A DNA stretch of 64,000 bases from Siphonodentalium dalli (GCA_032622095.1 CP136063.1:185481956-185545955); one strand, 5' to 3'. Numbered from the stretch's first letter, positions 13,501 through 28,500 are shown. Notes: generated from the letters alone by a model not told the origin. Program-made: numbers and translations.

Positions 13501-16500
13501 AACATCTGTTAAGAATAATCAGCTTTCATATCATACCATATGTAACTATATCATACTATATTTCCTTGTTTTAAGTTCAACAAATGGCCATTTGCTTTTG
13601 TGGTCCTTTCATCAGAAAAAACTGAGGTATCTTAGTATAGATACCAGTGATGTAAAGCAGACAGGTTATATGGTTCTATTTCGAACGAAATATCTGGATG
13701 AAGGGAAAGGAAGGTCAGGTGATAGATGGGAGAGGACAGTTCACTTTGTCGTACATTTGCAGCATAATATGACTTAATCCTTTCTATTCTAAATGAATTC
13801 TCCCACTCAGTTACAAAAGTATACATTGCAATGGTCTATTATTCATGTGGAGGGGTTTTCAGGAAAATAAGGTGACAACAGATAATACAAAAGCAGAAGG
13901 AGTCCTATATTTTGGAGGAAAATTATCAGATAATAAGTTCAAACAACCTTAATCTAATATTATTTAAAATTTCCTGACAGAGATAAATTTAATGGAGCCA
14001 TCTTAATCATACCTTCTGAGAAAATCCTGGACGTTGTTGGTTCTTGATATCTGGGTATTGTGGAATGGTCTCTGAAGTGTCAACATAAAAGCTTATCAAA
14101 CCAATGTCATGAGAAATGTAAACAGCATTAGCTGGAACAAGTAAGTTCAATGAAGTCTACGTTTTCATCTTGGAAGATTTATTTCATAAAATGTGTAATG
14201 TGTTCTTTCTGGTACCATATATAAATAAAATCATAGTTGAGAGGGATGATTTTTTATTTACTATTAAAATGATTTATCTCTGACTGGTTTATATCAGTGC
14301 AAGATAATTATATGGGTAGTTGTTGAACAACAAAGATGTTATACAAACAGAAATATGGCTTGTTGCCATTCATCGGAAAGCTCTCACCGAGAGCTTTCCG
14401 ATGAATGGCAGCAGCCATATTTCCGACTAAACCCTGAAAATATTTCCCATAATTATGCTGTGGTTAAGGGGTCGATTATTTAGGACATTACTGTACAAGA
14501 ATTCAGAAAGAACTAGAGGTGTGACTGTCCCAATGGGACTACGGATACCCCCTTGTTTTTAAAATACTAAGATGTCTCACATGTCAGTAAACATTTAGTT
14601 AAAATAATAAAATAACAGTTCCCATTGCAGGTGTACAACCATAACCCTAATCTTAAACCTATTGAGCAAAAAATGTAGGAATAAAGTCGAAAAAGGGGAA
14701 TAACTCCACACAAAATTTGTCGGACAGACGTCATAATCGCAGGTGCACAGGTTCCCATGGTACTAAATATCAGTGCCAAGATTAAAAAACATTGACCGAA
14801 AAATGTAGGAATAAAAGCTCGGACAAAATTATGCATGTTGCAAAAACAGTTTTTAAGTCGAAAAACGGGGATAACTCCACCAAAAAATGTCGGACAGACG
14901 TCATAATCGCAGGTGCACAAGTTCCCATGGTACTAAATATCTGTGCCACGTTTTTAAAAAATTGACCGAAAAATGTAGGAATAAAAGCTCGGACAAAAGT
15001 ATACATGTTGCGAAAATTTTCTAAGTCAAAAAATGGGGGATAACTCCAGCAAAAAAAGTCCGACAGACGTCATAATCGCAGGTGCACAGGTTCCCATGGT
15101 GGTTGATGTCTGTGCCAAGTTTCACGGAAATTGATCAAAAAACGACTGAGAAAAACTCCGGACAAATTTGTGTCCACGGACGGACGACGGAGACGGACGG
15201 ACAAGCTGACTCCAGTATACCCCCCCTAACTTTGTTGCGGGGGGTATAATAACAAAGAAAGGCAGTCAAATTCTAATACGTACCAGGATATAATGTACTG
15301 GCAGTCATCTCCCCTCTATATGAAACTGATGATCCATTTAGTACTGTGGAAATGGAAGAAATAGGTAAGCTTAAAAAGAACTAATTTATCTTTCATAGTC
15401 AATAATGCTTACTGGCAGAAGTGGGACAGTTCAATTATCATTATTTTTTTTAGCTTATTTGGTCTGTAACTATCGATATTCCAGCCACTACGCCATGCCA
15501 CAATGTTAAGTTTTCTTGGTGGAGGAAAGATAGCAAATATGATTGATGTCAATGGGAAGTCAATCTATTGCACAGAGAAATTAAGAATCAACCTACACTA
15601 AGCAGTTGACAATCTTTCCCAGATACACAAATTGGATAACCCTCCCATTGTGTAAGTCATAGATCCACAACTACTGTGACTCAAGCCAATTTTATCATTT
15701 CTATATGCCATATGGCGGCATAATGTGTTAAGAATTTTACAAACTTAAGAATCATTCTAACACATAACCAGTCATGTAGATAACAACATAACATGACATG
15801 ATCAATATGGAGTAATAACAACACAATTTAAGGGATACAATTCTATAAGCTATTGATTGAGGAAAGTTATCAGTCTATAGTGACCGTAACGCTCATCACA
15901 TAAGCTTATCCCAATTAGAATGTGATGTTTCATGGAAGAAGAAAAAAAAAGAGAAATTTCTATCACTGGTAGACAATTTTAGGTCACAGAGTCTAAGGAA
16001 ATGTACGTATTTTCAGTCCTATATAATCTGCACAATAAAAAAGAGCAATTATATAAGCTTTAAATTTGTAATCTAAATGTTAAAATGCAAAAGTTGGCTT
16101 CAATTTAAATGGACATGGCTCATTGGAATCTCCAAAATATATGTAATTTGGAGGGATGGATGATAGGTCTAGAAATACACAAAATATTGATATACCAGCC
16201 TCATATACTCTGAAAAACACTTGCCAAAGTCAGACAAATGCTCTTTATATCTATCATATATGAAATAGACTATTAACAGGGAATGCCTTTTTGTTCCATG
16301 TCATGCTAATGGCATTTTTTTTGTTTGAGACCCAAACACCGTGTTCATAGTTCTATTTTTCATTACTTTAATGTGTCATTTTGGGTTACAGAATGCTCGT
16401 AGAAAAGTAGTTCAGATATTTATCAAACTATTTTGATACCGGGAAAAATTCAAAAGCAAATAATATTATGTGTATTTTGGAGCGCAAACTGCCATGTGTC

Positions 16501-19500
16501 TTTAACTGATAGTGTTGTATATGCTGGAATGTGAAGTGTCAACATTAAAGATGTATTCAAGGTTCCCTGTGCTTTGTTTTAGAAGGATAGGTATTATTGT
16601 GAGTAACATATTGGAAACTGTCTGAAAATAATCGGCGACTGTTCGCAAGGAAAATACATGTTCACATAGTAACTATGATGCCACGGACAAATAAACCGGC
16701 TATTCTAAGACAACAAATCTATCTTTTTGGATATTATATGTAGGATGTCAATGTTATACAAGGTTTCTATAATGGTTTCTTAGACTAATGAGCCATTTAT
16801 AATGCTAAATTGAGTTATATAATGTTTTTGTGGTTGTCGTAATCATACTGAATAGAACTCTGGCTAGATCTTTAACCCGGTTAATGATGGGAGCTGCGCT
16901 GGTGCAGCATTAAAGATCATGTGCCAGTGCATTCTCTTATATATGCAAGTTTCCCATAGAGAGCCTCACATATATAAGAGAATGCATTGGCTTACAAAGT
17001 CAAAAATTGAGATAAATTCAAACTTGCCCATCTGAGTCCACGTTTTACATACATGAACAAATATTTTGTGAATATCCAATATTTCATTTGGGATTTAGGC
17101 CATTGTATTCTATTATATGCGAGGCTCCCTATGGGAGACTCGCATATATAAGAGATTGCATTGGCACAGGGTTCTCGCAAAATTTCAGGAAGCTCCCGTC
17201 ATGGATGGGTTAAGTGGCGATGATAAATGATAGAAAACGCTATTAAAACCTGTTGTATTGTTCTTCATAAAGGTGTCACCACTGGGTTTCTTCACAGGAA
17301 CATTAGCAAACACCTTCCAGTTAGCTTGCTGAACTTGGCTGTGTAGAGATTCAAGCTCGGACAGGCAGACTGCAGACACTTTTGTCCAGTTATATGGGTG
17401 GCCACCTATAAAATATCAGATGAAGAACAAACTATGTGAAAACCTAAGTAATTCTCCTCTTTGTGAAGACATGGGGACCTAGGGTCAGGCACTTATCTTG
17501 TTGAAACCGTCTCATAATAATAGACTCATTCTGTCTATTAATAACTCTTGTGCGCTTCTGATAAGCACCGTAGTTCTGATCGTAGTAATTCTTTTTCCAA
17601 ATAGTTCACCGTGCGCTCTCACACTGCCTAGTGACATTCACAGATCAGAATTTCTGTACCTATAATATTATTTCTACAATAAACTATTTATCTGTGCCTG
17701 TTGTTTAACTGCTATGTCACTTTATTTTGCTACTTTCTATTTGGTTGACTTATAATTTGTTATCGTCCTTATGGCATACTCCACAATGCGTACCCAAGAC
17801 TATACATCTCTTGAGTGTGGGTTAGTGGCTAAGGGCTTACCCTCAATTCTCATGGCATTTCCAGTAACCTCTGATTATTATTACAACACAGACAAAGTCT
17901 CATAAGGAAGTTCTCTTACAGTGGCATCGGATGACTTCAATAAACAAGGGTTTACCCAGATACATAAAGAAGTGTTCAGACGAGTCTGTTGCATAAATAC
18001 ATTGGCCATAAATGTGATCATCTTCCTACATTCCATGCAAGCCTTTAAATAGTGTGTCTGTCATTTGCAGAATGAGGTCCCCAGAGGGTGAATTTAGTGA
18101 TGCTACCCCGCATAGCGGGCTAGCATCAACAAATTCACCCTCTGGGGACCACATTCTGCTTACACCTGAGCAGAATGAGGTTCCCAGAGGGTGAATTTGG
18201 TGATGCTAGCCCGCTATGCGGGGTAGCATCACTAAATTCACCCTCTGGGGACCTCATTCTGCAAATGACAGACACCCTATTTCAAGGCTTGATTCCATGC
18301 ACTGACCAGTTGTGACTATACTCAAGTGGATAAAGTTGTTGATTTTATTCTTCAAGTTACATACAATAGGTTTTCTATTTACAGAACACATTATGTCACA
18401 CACATGATTAACTGTCTTAACCCTTTCAACACTAAAGTATTATTGATGAGTAGTTAGTTATAAGGAGATATTAAGATAAGTTCAACAAACGACAATCCTT
18501 ATGCAATTTTATTTATCTGCTGTATGCTTTTATTACCTTAACATCCCTCCAAATCAATACTAGACCATTCCGATGTACACTTTTAACTGGGTGGGATAAC
18601 CTATTTAGTATAGAAAGGTTTAATAAGAATAATGTTTCCCTTAACACCATGGAACACAGATGGAGTCTGGTTGATGACATAACAGAACAAATTTGGTTTG
18701 ATAGACGAAATTAATTGGGAGATTAGTAATGCAACCAATTCAGTCGAGCAAAATTATGATGAGATAGCTAGTAATGACATAGATTGTTCTTTTGCTGATG
18801 GGGATGTTGCCAACGTTAATTATGACAGTGAACAGAGTTGATTCAAATGAATCTGATTATAAAAGGTGATTTTTTTAAGGTTTAAGGACCTTCTTATAGT
18901 TCCATGATCTGAGTTGGTATAAAAATGGCTACAAATAAAATAATGCATTCTTGCTAAATTATGGTGAACTGGACTGGACAGAAGAAATGTATTTTAGTAG
19001 TCAAATCTGGAAAAATTGGCCAAAATTTACGGTTTTAACCCTATGAACCCGACTGGCCGCAGAAGCGCCCAGCCAGAAAACGTTCATACACCCGACTGGC
19101 CGCAAAAGCGGCCAGCAGCATTCAGTGACATCATAAACCTATGTAGCATGTGTATACATGTTATAACCATTGGTATATCCACTTATATCTATGTAAATGA
19201 TCCCAAGTAACTTCAGCAGTGCCATGGGTGCATGTGTATGAGTTTGTTGCCGACTAGTTGGGGTTGAAAAACATGCGCATGCGCACAGCGCAGAATTCAA
19301 CAAATGTACATTATTTGAAGCGATTCTGGTAAAGCTCTACATTGTTGTGCGGTTCGCAGGATTGTAGAAAGACACCATTTCGATCACTCTTTTTGGTTTA
19401 AATTAGTATTGCATTCATAATCAGTGTTCTGTCATATGTGAGGAAGGCGCACGCAGTTTCTTATTTGAGTCGATTTGTTTCGCGCATGCGCATAGGATAA

Positions 19501-22500
19501 AATGATAAATGTATGGATTTTTGTGAAATGATACAATCACATCAAGGATCTCCATAGTACATAAATTTGCGTTATACAGCTGCACGTTTTGACATTGCAC
19601 CAGAGTAGTATTGTGGAAATGGGTTGCATGGTCACAATACCAGCTAGTCCGATCTACTTGCGCGTGCACATTACAAACACGTGGTCAAATCGTGCATTAT
19701 TGAGCAATTATGTAAAGTTTAAGACTCGTGGCACCATTTGAACATGACCATCACCGCGCCCTATAGGTGATGTCTAAAATGGGACGTAATGCCATTAAAT
19801 GGACAGGGAAGTGGTGTCATTCGGTCACTTGGGCTATATGCTTAGCAACCATTGATACCGTTAAATACAAACTACATGTAGGTTCAATCTTCTGACCTGA
19901 TGTATCTCCAGTTTCACAATAGGGTATTGACTGCATAGAAAATGCCGTTTCTTAGCGCGGAATTATACGACGCTATAAGCTATAATTGCATTATACTTTC
20001 AGTTCCGGGTAGTTGCTTAGAAACCGTTATAAGGGAGTGATCGTGTGGCAAAGTACACCGTTCTAAAAAAAATACACAGTGGCCCATGGGAACATACCTG
20101 TAAAATTTCAGACCTGTAACACCATTTGAACATAACCATCAGCATGTGCATGCCAAGAATGTCTAAATTGGGGCATAATACAATTGGATTCACAGGGCAA
20201 TGGTGTCATTCGATCATTTGGGATAATTGTTTAGCAACCGTTGCTACCCTTAAATACAAGTTAGGATCAGACTTCTGGCCAGATATATCTCAAATTTCAC
20301 AATAGGGTGTTGACTGCATCAAAAACGCCATATCCTTGGGCTGAAGTACGACCGTAAAAGCTATAATATTGTATTTTACTTTAAATATCGGGTAGATGCC
20401 TAGCAACCGTTACCAGGGAGTGACCACGTGGCAATGTAACCAGATCGTAAAATAATCAGTGGTCCATGGGGAACATACATCTAAAGTTTCAGAAATGTGA
20501 CACCACTTGAACATAAACAACACCATACATCTAAACACTGGCCACAATATAAAAAATACCACTGGGAGCCCAGGGTCAGGGTGTCGATCATTGTGGGGAG
20601 CCAGGGTTCAAAGGGTTAAGGGCAGAACGTCAAAATTGGGGTTCAGACCCGCAATATTGGGGTTTCAGACCCTTAAACCCTAATTTTTTACACGCTTGTT
20701 CCTAGAAGTAGTGTTATTGCTGTTGCATATTTACAAATCCATATGGAAAGTACATTCCATACGCATCTCGTTGACGTAAAATGACGTACATGATGTTCGC
20801 TTCAACCATGAAACTGGAACTATTTAAATAAAAGATTCATCACACATGACAAACACGCCCTGTATGATCCTAAATAAACCTTCTAATCCTGTATTTTTAA
20901 TGCACGGATTCTCGGACGCGAAATGTGTTATAAACACAGAATGACACAATGTGTAAATGGGTTTGTAGATACGGCACTCGTACTGTCGCGGAAGGATCGA
21001 ACTCGAGGTGCCTCGTTCTATCCTTCCGCGACAGCACTCGTGCCGTATCGACAAACCCATTTACACATCGTGTCGTTCTGTGTATTTATGGAACAATTTG
21101 TTCAATATCCTATCAAAACTAGAAATGATAATTACTACTACCGTACCGGCCGGTGGATAAATCGCATTGAATTTTGAAGCTTAAAAGGTTGCCTTTTGGC
21201 TCTTTCTGGTGTATACGTCGCACCTATTTCAGTGGCTTGTAAGGGAACATCAAAATGACAGATTTACCTGGATTTAGAGTTATTTAGAGCAGAGGAAGCA
21301 TTTTTTAAATAGAATTTATCACAGACATAAAAATGAACGAACATTCCACCAATGCTTCCGATATTCCCAATGTGATTTGGGGGAATTCCCAAGCAGGGGA
21401 GATAACATTGGTTCATTTTCATTAGGAGTGTGTGGGAACATGGATTATAAAACTTATTATTTTGACTTGAATGATGTTTGGACTAACTCTGGGTGGTTGA
21501 GAGTAAAATCAATGTATTAATTAACATTTATTCATCACCATTTCAACTTGTATAACATGTGTATAACTAAATATAAATAAAACAGAAACATTTGACTTCA
21601 CTTTCACAATATCACTCATCATCGTCTTCACTGTCTGCCTCCATATACAATTTCCACCACTCAGCGTGTGACAAATTATCGTCAAAAACATCACAAAAAC
21701 CTTTCGGATCATCATAAACATCATCATCTTCATCATCATCATCACTCACACCGTTATCATCACCACACTCTATATCAACATTCTCGCTAACTTTCGCATC
21801 CTTCTCCAACACATATTCAATATACAGTTCGTCATCCTCGGTACCATCCATAGCATTCGAAACACAACACTTTTTGAAAGATTTCACAATAAGTTTAGTG
21901 TCTAATTCGTCCCATGACTGCTTCACCCATTTTGCCACTAACGGTAAGTCAGGTCGTTTAAGGTTTCCTGCTTTAGTGAATACTTTGTCTTTTTCATCGC
22001 ACATCCACTCAGTCCATTTATTCCTGATTGCATTCTTGAATGGCTTATTTAAACATACATCCAACGGCTGTAGTATGGAGGTCATGCCTCCTGGAATAAC
22101 CGCAACATTTGTCCTTCTTCGATTACGCTCGTCTTTCACACTTTCTTTTATATGGGCGCTAAAGCTATCAAACACTAAAAATGATCTCTCTTTCATCAAT
22201 CCACCAGGCCTACAACTCCACACACTGTCCAACCACGCAAACATCTGTTTTTCGTCCACCCAACCTTTTTCTTGCACACGAATATTCACACCGGGCGGGA
22301 ATTTCTCTTTGGGCATTGTTTTCCTCTTGAAAATCAACGTAGGTTTTAGCTTTGTCCCATCTGCCATGCACGCGAGGACAACTGTGAAGTGAGATTTCTC
22401 GTGACCCGTTGTTTTGATTTGTACAGTTCTCTCACCTAACTTGTTGACAGTTCTGTCTGGCGGCATGTCGAAGTACATCGGATCTTCGTCCATATTCCCT

Positions 22501-25500
22501 ATTTGTGATAGTTTATAGTTGTTTGTTTTCCTTTCCTTGATGACAAACTTTTGAAAGCTATAGAGTTTGTCTCCATAGTCCTTTTTGTGATATTCTCGTT
22601 TTTTGTCGCAGTGAAAGTCATTTCCTTTTCATAAAACGCGAAACCCAACTTGATGCACCTTTGAAGTCAGAGATTTCCATCTCTCTCGCTAACTCGATGG
22701 CGCGCAAACGAATTCCGTTTCGTGAAACTGGCAGGAGTTGAGCACGTCTTTCTTCAAACCACGTTAGGAGAACATTCTCAAGTTCAGGCCAGAATGCAGC
22801 TTTGCCGCAATTTGCTCGTTTGTCTCTACGCATGGCAAAAATCATATCTTTCTTTTTGCGCCAGTCCCCGATTATTTTCTCGCTAACACCAAACTCTCGT
22901 TCTGCGGACCGATTACCATGTTCATTTGCGAATTTTATCACTTTCAACTTGTATGAACTTTCGTAACTTAGACGTTTCCTTTTGATGCCACGTTTATCCA
23001 TTTTGAATTTGAAGAAAACTGATAGGTATAATGAAGCACGATGTCGTTTGAATAGTTTTAAGGTATGAGGAAAGACACAGAATATCCTATCATTTATAGG
23101 AATATAAAACTGAGACTCGGCTTACTGTTGTTTTAGGATAATGGCCTCGTTAATTTAGTTGTCGCCTAATTGTCGCGAAGCATGAATAAATGAAAGTGTC
23201 AATGACACTGTAGCTCAACTTGGAAAGGGAATAATTTAATATATTACAGTCAATGGAGCGATTAGGAATGTGGAAAGTTGAATGTCTAATACTAGTTTAT
23301 AGACATGAAGAGAAAAGTAAAATCCAAGATGGCTGCTGGCGGCCATCTTTTTTGGCCGAATGACCCCAAAATGACTCGTTCCCATCTACATGTCATTATT
23401 AACATTCATGAAATTTTTTATGATGATCAGACTAAAGATACAACCTGTAGCCCGTGCTAAAGGATTTAGTCATACAAAGAGTAAAATCCAAGATGGCTGC
23501 TGGCGACCATGTTTTTTGGCCGATTGACCCCAAAATTACTCGTTCCCATCTACATGTCATTGTTAACATCCATGATAAATTTTATGATGATCAGACAAAA
23601 GGTACGACCTGCAGCCCGTGATAAAGAATTTAGTCATACAAAGAGTAAAATCTAAGACGGCTGCTGGCGGCCATGTTTTTTGGCCGATTGACCCCAAAAT
23701 GACTCGTTCCAATCTACATGTCATTGTTAACATCCATGACAAATTTTATGATGATCAGACTAAAGGTACGACCTGTAGCCCGTGCTAAAGAATTTAGTCA
23801 TACAAAGAGTAAAATCCAAGATGGCTGCTGGCGGCCACGTTTTTTCGCCAAATGACCCCAAAATTACTCGTTCCCATCTACATATAAACATTAACATCCA
23901 GGACAAATTTCATGATGATCAGACGAATAGTACGACCTGTGGCCCGTGCTAATGGATTCAATTTTGAAATCCAAGATGGCCACTGGCGGCCATGTTTTTT
24001 GTCCGAATGACCCCAAAATGACTCGCTCCCATTTACATTCCAATTTCAACAGCCATGAAAATTTTTATGATGATCAGACTAAAGGTACGACCTGTAGCCC
24101 GTGCTAAAGGATTTAGTCATACAAAGAGTAAAATCCAAGATGGCTGCTGGCGGCCATCTTTTTTGGCCGAATGACCCCAAAATGACTCGTTCCCATCTAC
24201 ATGTCATTATTAACATTCATGAAAAATTTTATAATGATCAGACTAAAGATACAACCTGTAGCCCGTGCTAAAGGATTTAGTCATACAAAGAGTAAAATCC
24301 AAGATGGCTGCTGGCGACCATGTTTTTTGGCCGATTGACCCCAAAATTACTCGTTCCCATCTACATGTCATTGTTAACATCCATGACCAATTTTATGATG
24401 ATCAGACTAAAGGTACGACCTGCAGCCCGTGATAAAGAATTTAGTCATACAAAGAGTAAAATCTAAGATGGCTGCTGGTGGCCATGTTTTTTGGCCGAAT
24501 GACCCCAAAATTACTCGTTCCCATCTACATGTAAATATTATCATCCATGACAAATTTCATGATGATCAGACAATCAGTACGACCTGTGGCCCATGCTAAT
24601 GGATTAAATTTTGAAATCCAAGATGGCCGCTGGCGGCCATGTTTTTTGTCCGAATGACCCCAAAATGACTCGTTCCCATCTACATTCCAATATCAACAGC
24701 CAAGACAAATTTTATAATGATCAGACTAAAGGTACGACCTGTAGCCCGTGCTAAAGGATTTAGTCATACAAAGAGTAAAATCCAAGATGGCTGCTGACGG
24801 CCATGTTTTTTCGCCGAATGACCCCAAAATGACTCGTTCCCATCTACATGTGATTATTAACATTCTTGACAAATTTTATGATGATCAGACGAAAAGTAGG
24901 ACCTGTAGCCCGTGCTAAAGGATTTAGTCATGCAAAGAGTAAAATCCAAGACGGCTGCTGGCGGCCATGTTTTTTGGCCGATTGACCCCAAAATGACTCG
25001 TTCCAATCTACATGTCATTGTTAACATCCATGACAAATTTTATGATGATCAGACTAAAGGTACGACCTGTAGCCCGTGCTAAAGAATTTAGTCATACAAA
25101 GAGTAAAATCCAAGATGGCTGCTGGCGGCCACGTTTTTGGGCCGAATGACCCCAAAATTACTCGTTCCCATCTACATGTCAATATTAACATCCATGACAA
25201 ATTTCATGATGATCAGACGAACAGTGCGACCTGTGGCCCGTGCTAATGCATTGAATTTTGAAAACAAAGATGGCCACTGGCGGCCATGTTTTTTGTCCGA
25301 ATGACCCCAAAATGACTCGTTCCCATCTACATTCCAATTTCAACAGCCATGATAAATTTCATGATTATCAGACTAAAGGTACGACCTGTAGCCTGTGCTA
25401 AAGTTTTTAGTCATACAAAGAGTAAAATCCAAGATGGCTGCTGGCGGCCATGTTTTTTGCCCGAATAACCCAAAAATGACTCGTTCCCATCTACATGTCA

Positions 25501-28500
25501 TTGTTAACATCCATGACAAATTTTATGACGATCTGACTAAAGGTACGACCTGTAGCCCGTGCTAAAGGATTTAGTCATGCAAAGAGTAAAATCGAAGATG
25601 GCTGCTGGCGCCCATGTTTTTTGGCCGAATGACCTCAAAATTACTCGTTCCCATCTACATGTCAATATTAACATCCATAACAAATTTCATGACGATCAGA
25701 TGAACAGTACGGCCTGTAGCCCGTGCTAATGGATTGAATTTTGAAATCTAAGATGGCCACTGGCGGCCATGTTTTTTTTCCGTATGACCCCAAAATGAAT
25801 CATTCCGGTACAAATGTTGATGTCAACAGCTATGACAAATTTCATAATGATCCGATCAAAGGTACGTCCTGTAGCCTCTATTGTTGACGCCGCCCGTACA
25901 CACGCACACACGCATACACGCACACACGGACGACGGACGACAAAGCCATGGCAATAGCTCAAACTTTACAAAGTAAAGTTGAGCTAAAAATGCTTTGGGC
26001 TAATAGTGATGCAATGCACTCTTCAGTATTAAGTGTCAACTATACTCAACGTGGGGATTAAATGTTATGCGTATGTAATATAAACAGGAGTTCGCACATA
26101 AGCCTCATTAAAATATGAGAACGCGCTGTCCAGACATGCATTTAGAGTCATTGGGGCTTTTATTATGCCCATTCCAGGGCTTTAAATAAACATTCCGATG
26201 TGACGTCATCTGCTAGAAGTTTGCAGACATCAAAGAGATCATACCGCAGTCATTGAATGTGGGTCACTCATGCACGTGTTACACAGTCAGGTCAAGGACG
26301 CCCACTGTTTGTGAATTTGCTGCTGTTTGCGGTGAATTCTTAGATATTAATACATATAATACGATATATATGTTTTAAATGTCGGACAGGGAATAAAATG
26401 TACATATGAGGATGGGGTATTTATTTATTTTTTGTATACCGAATTGTATTATTTTATCGCGTTGCAGTTAGTTTGCGTCGGCATTTTGTCCCGATATTTA
26501 CCTGTGATCGCAGTTGATTCCTCAAAATTCGGCTGAAAATATGCCCCTCATTGACTTACCGATCTATAAGTCGCAGAAGGATTTTAATAGGGCAAATTGG
26601 GTTAAAAAGATGCGACTTATCCACCGGCCGGTACGGTAAATTGAAGTGATTGAGACAGAAAAAATATTCATTTAGGATGTAAAATTTTGACCAAAGGGTT
26701 AGCAACACAAAAATGTGGTTCAGGCCCCTGAAACCCTTATTTTAGCACCTAAAAATGTTTTTAAAATGCAACAATGTTATCAATATTATTGCATAGTAAA
26801 TAAAACATATTTTGGGAGAAAAAAAACATTTTTGGGAATACAATCTAGGGAAAAAGGGCTGAACCCCAAAATAGGGGTTTAGACTGCTAAAACCCTAATA
26901 TTGATGCTTTTTACAACAAATTCACTAGAAAATGATGAGCTTATTACATTTAATTGGATTGCGGTGAAAAATATTATTTATTAGGGTGAAATCTGGGGGA
27001 AAAGGGCTGAGATTCCTCATCAAAAAGTACTCTAGAAACCATTCTCAATAAAAACTGAACACCATTTCCGAAAGAGCGTGTTTCTGAGACCGACTAATTG
27101 ATACACTGGAACACCTACCTGGTTGACTCAAACTGAAGAGCTGTTTCCTCCTCTCTGGTGAGTGTCTAGACAACTCACTTAAATCAAAGAAACCTATGTA
27201 CTGAAATCAAGGAACACATTCTGATTAAATAATGTTACCATGAGGACACTTTTTATGTGTAAATTTAACCATCTGATATGTGGATAGATGCGGAAGGTTA
27301 GTTAGTTCTTCTGTACAACCTCAAAACTGAATGAATGGAAATAAAATCAATCCATATGGTGTTTCACTGGCTGTGGTTGGCTTATATTAGCTGAATACCC
27401 ATGAAATGGGATATAGACCATTCCCATGCTAGAGTTGAGTATTCAGAATTGAATGGGATAATCTATTGGGGAATGATAGGTTTAAAGACACGGTTGGCCT
27501 TGGCGGTGGGTATCCTGTGAAAATATCTCCACCCGTCAAAAACCGCCACAAACAGAAAGAACATCAAAATGTAGATAGACTTTGTCCGTATACAAATAAT
27601 ATATATCGCATAAACAGTATGTTATGGTCATATGTTTGACCATTGTTATGTAAACAGAAGCATAAAAAGTTACTTTTCTGGTGTTTGTTTATATTATAAT
27701 GGTAAACATAAAGAGCGTTCTTTGTTGGTGAATACCTGATATGGAACTAATAAAGAGCGTTTATGTCATTTGTGTGTGATTAGCCAGTAGAATTGTGCTG
27801 TCTTCTGTAACACAATCAGGCTCTTGCTTAGGTAAATATAGTAGGTCTGTATGATAACATGCTGTTTACGCGATGGTCATGGTATATATGAACGAAACTG
27901 TATGCGTTTTAATGTTTTTCTGTTTACGGTGTTTGGAACAAATATGAATATTTTCGACAATTAAGGCCGCACGTGCCTTTAATAATGTTAAACTGAACTC
28001 CTCATATCAAACTTGTAATTTGATTTGAATTTCCACTTTTTTTTACAAGTATTCCAACTTGTTGACAGGAGACAGGTTTAGATTGGGAACTTCTTACTTC
28101 AAACTTAACCCTTTACCCAACAAAGCGGCCAAAAACGCCCAAATAAAGCTTCAACAGCCTAAAATATCTTCGGTCTGTCTCACTAACACCATACAAATAT
28201 GGATATCATTGGAACCGGTTCATTGACGACATTGTGATGGTTACAGTTATGCCCTGTGCCATATGGTCGACTCGCATATATAAGAGAATGCATTGGCCTA
28301 AAAAAAATTCTTTTTTTAACACTTTTTACCATTTTTTCTTACATTCTTTAACAATTTTACAATTTTTTCTTACATTTTTTAACAATTTTTATAATATTTT
28401 TCGACATTCTTTGACAATTTTATCATTTTTAATATGTGTTAAGCCAATGCATTCTCTTATATATGCGCGGCGACCTATGGTCGACTCGCATATATAAGAG

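Larger units (their letters stand above)
21141..26636 (-). mobile_element. Pogo-family DNA transposon, complete ends, nested insertion
   Basis: 27-base TIRs beginning CCGTACCGGCCGGTGGATAA, 26 of 27 identical, flanked by TA at 21139-21140 and 26637-26638. It encodes a pogo/POGK-like transposase (minus strand, 21612-23001) and contains a 2.8-kb pearl/HINE array (23190-25991) inserted later. Without the insertion the element is about 2.7 kb, a normal pogo size. The transposase is broken, so this copy is not autonomous. It sits in NDC1 intron 10, within older repeat sequence carrying GGGTTCAGACCC/GGGTTTAGAC words on both sides. Confidence 0.88.

Noticed and set aside
14567-15006. Minus-strand frames of 117 and 74 codons sharing CAPAIMTSVR
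   Set aside because: The shared peptide comes from the ~150-bp tandem units of a HINE-like element, not from a protein repeat.
21874-22392. 172-codon plus-strand frame
   Set aside because: Antisense shadow of the pogo transposase catalytic domain.
23190-25991. CRISPR-like reading of regularly spaced repeats
   Set aside because: Units are ~160 bp, contiguous without spacers and in a eukaryotic gene intron; they are a satellite core of a mobile element.
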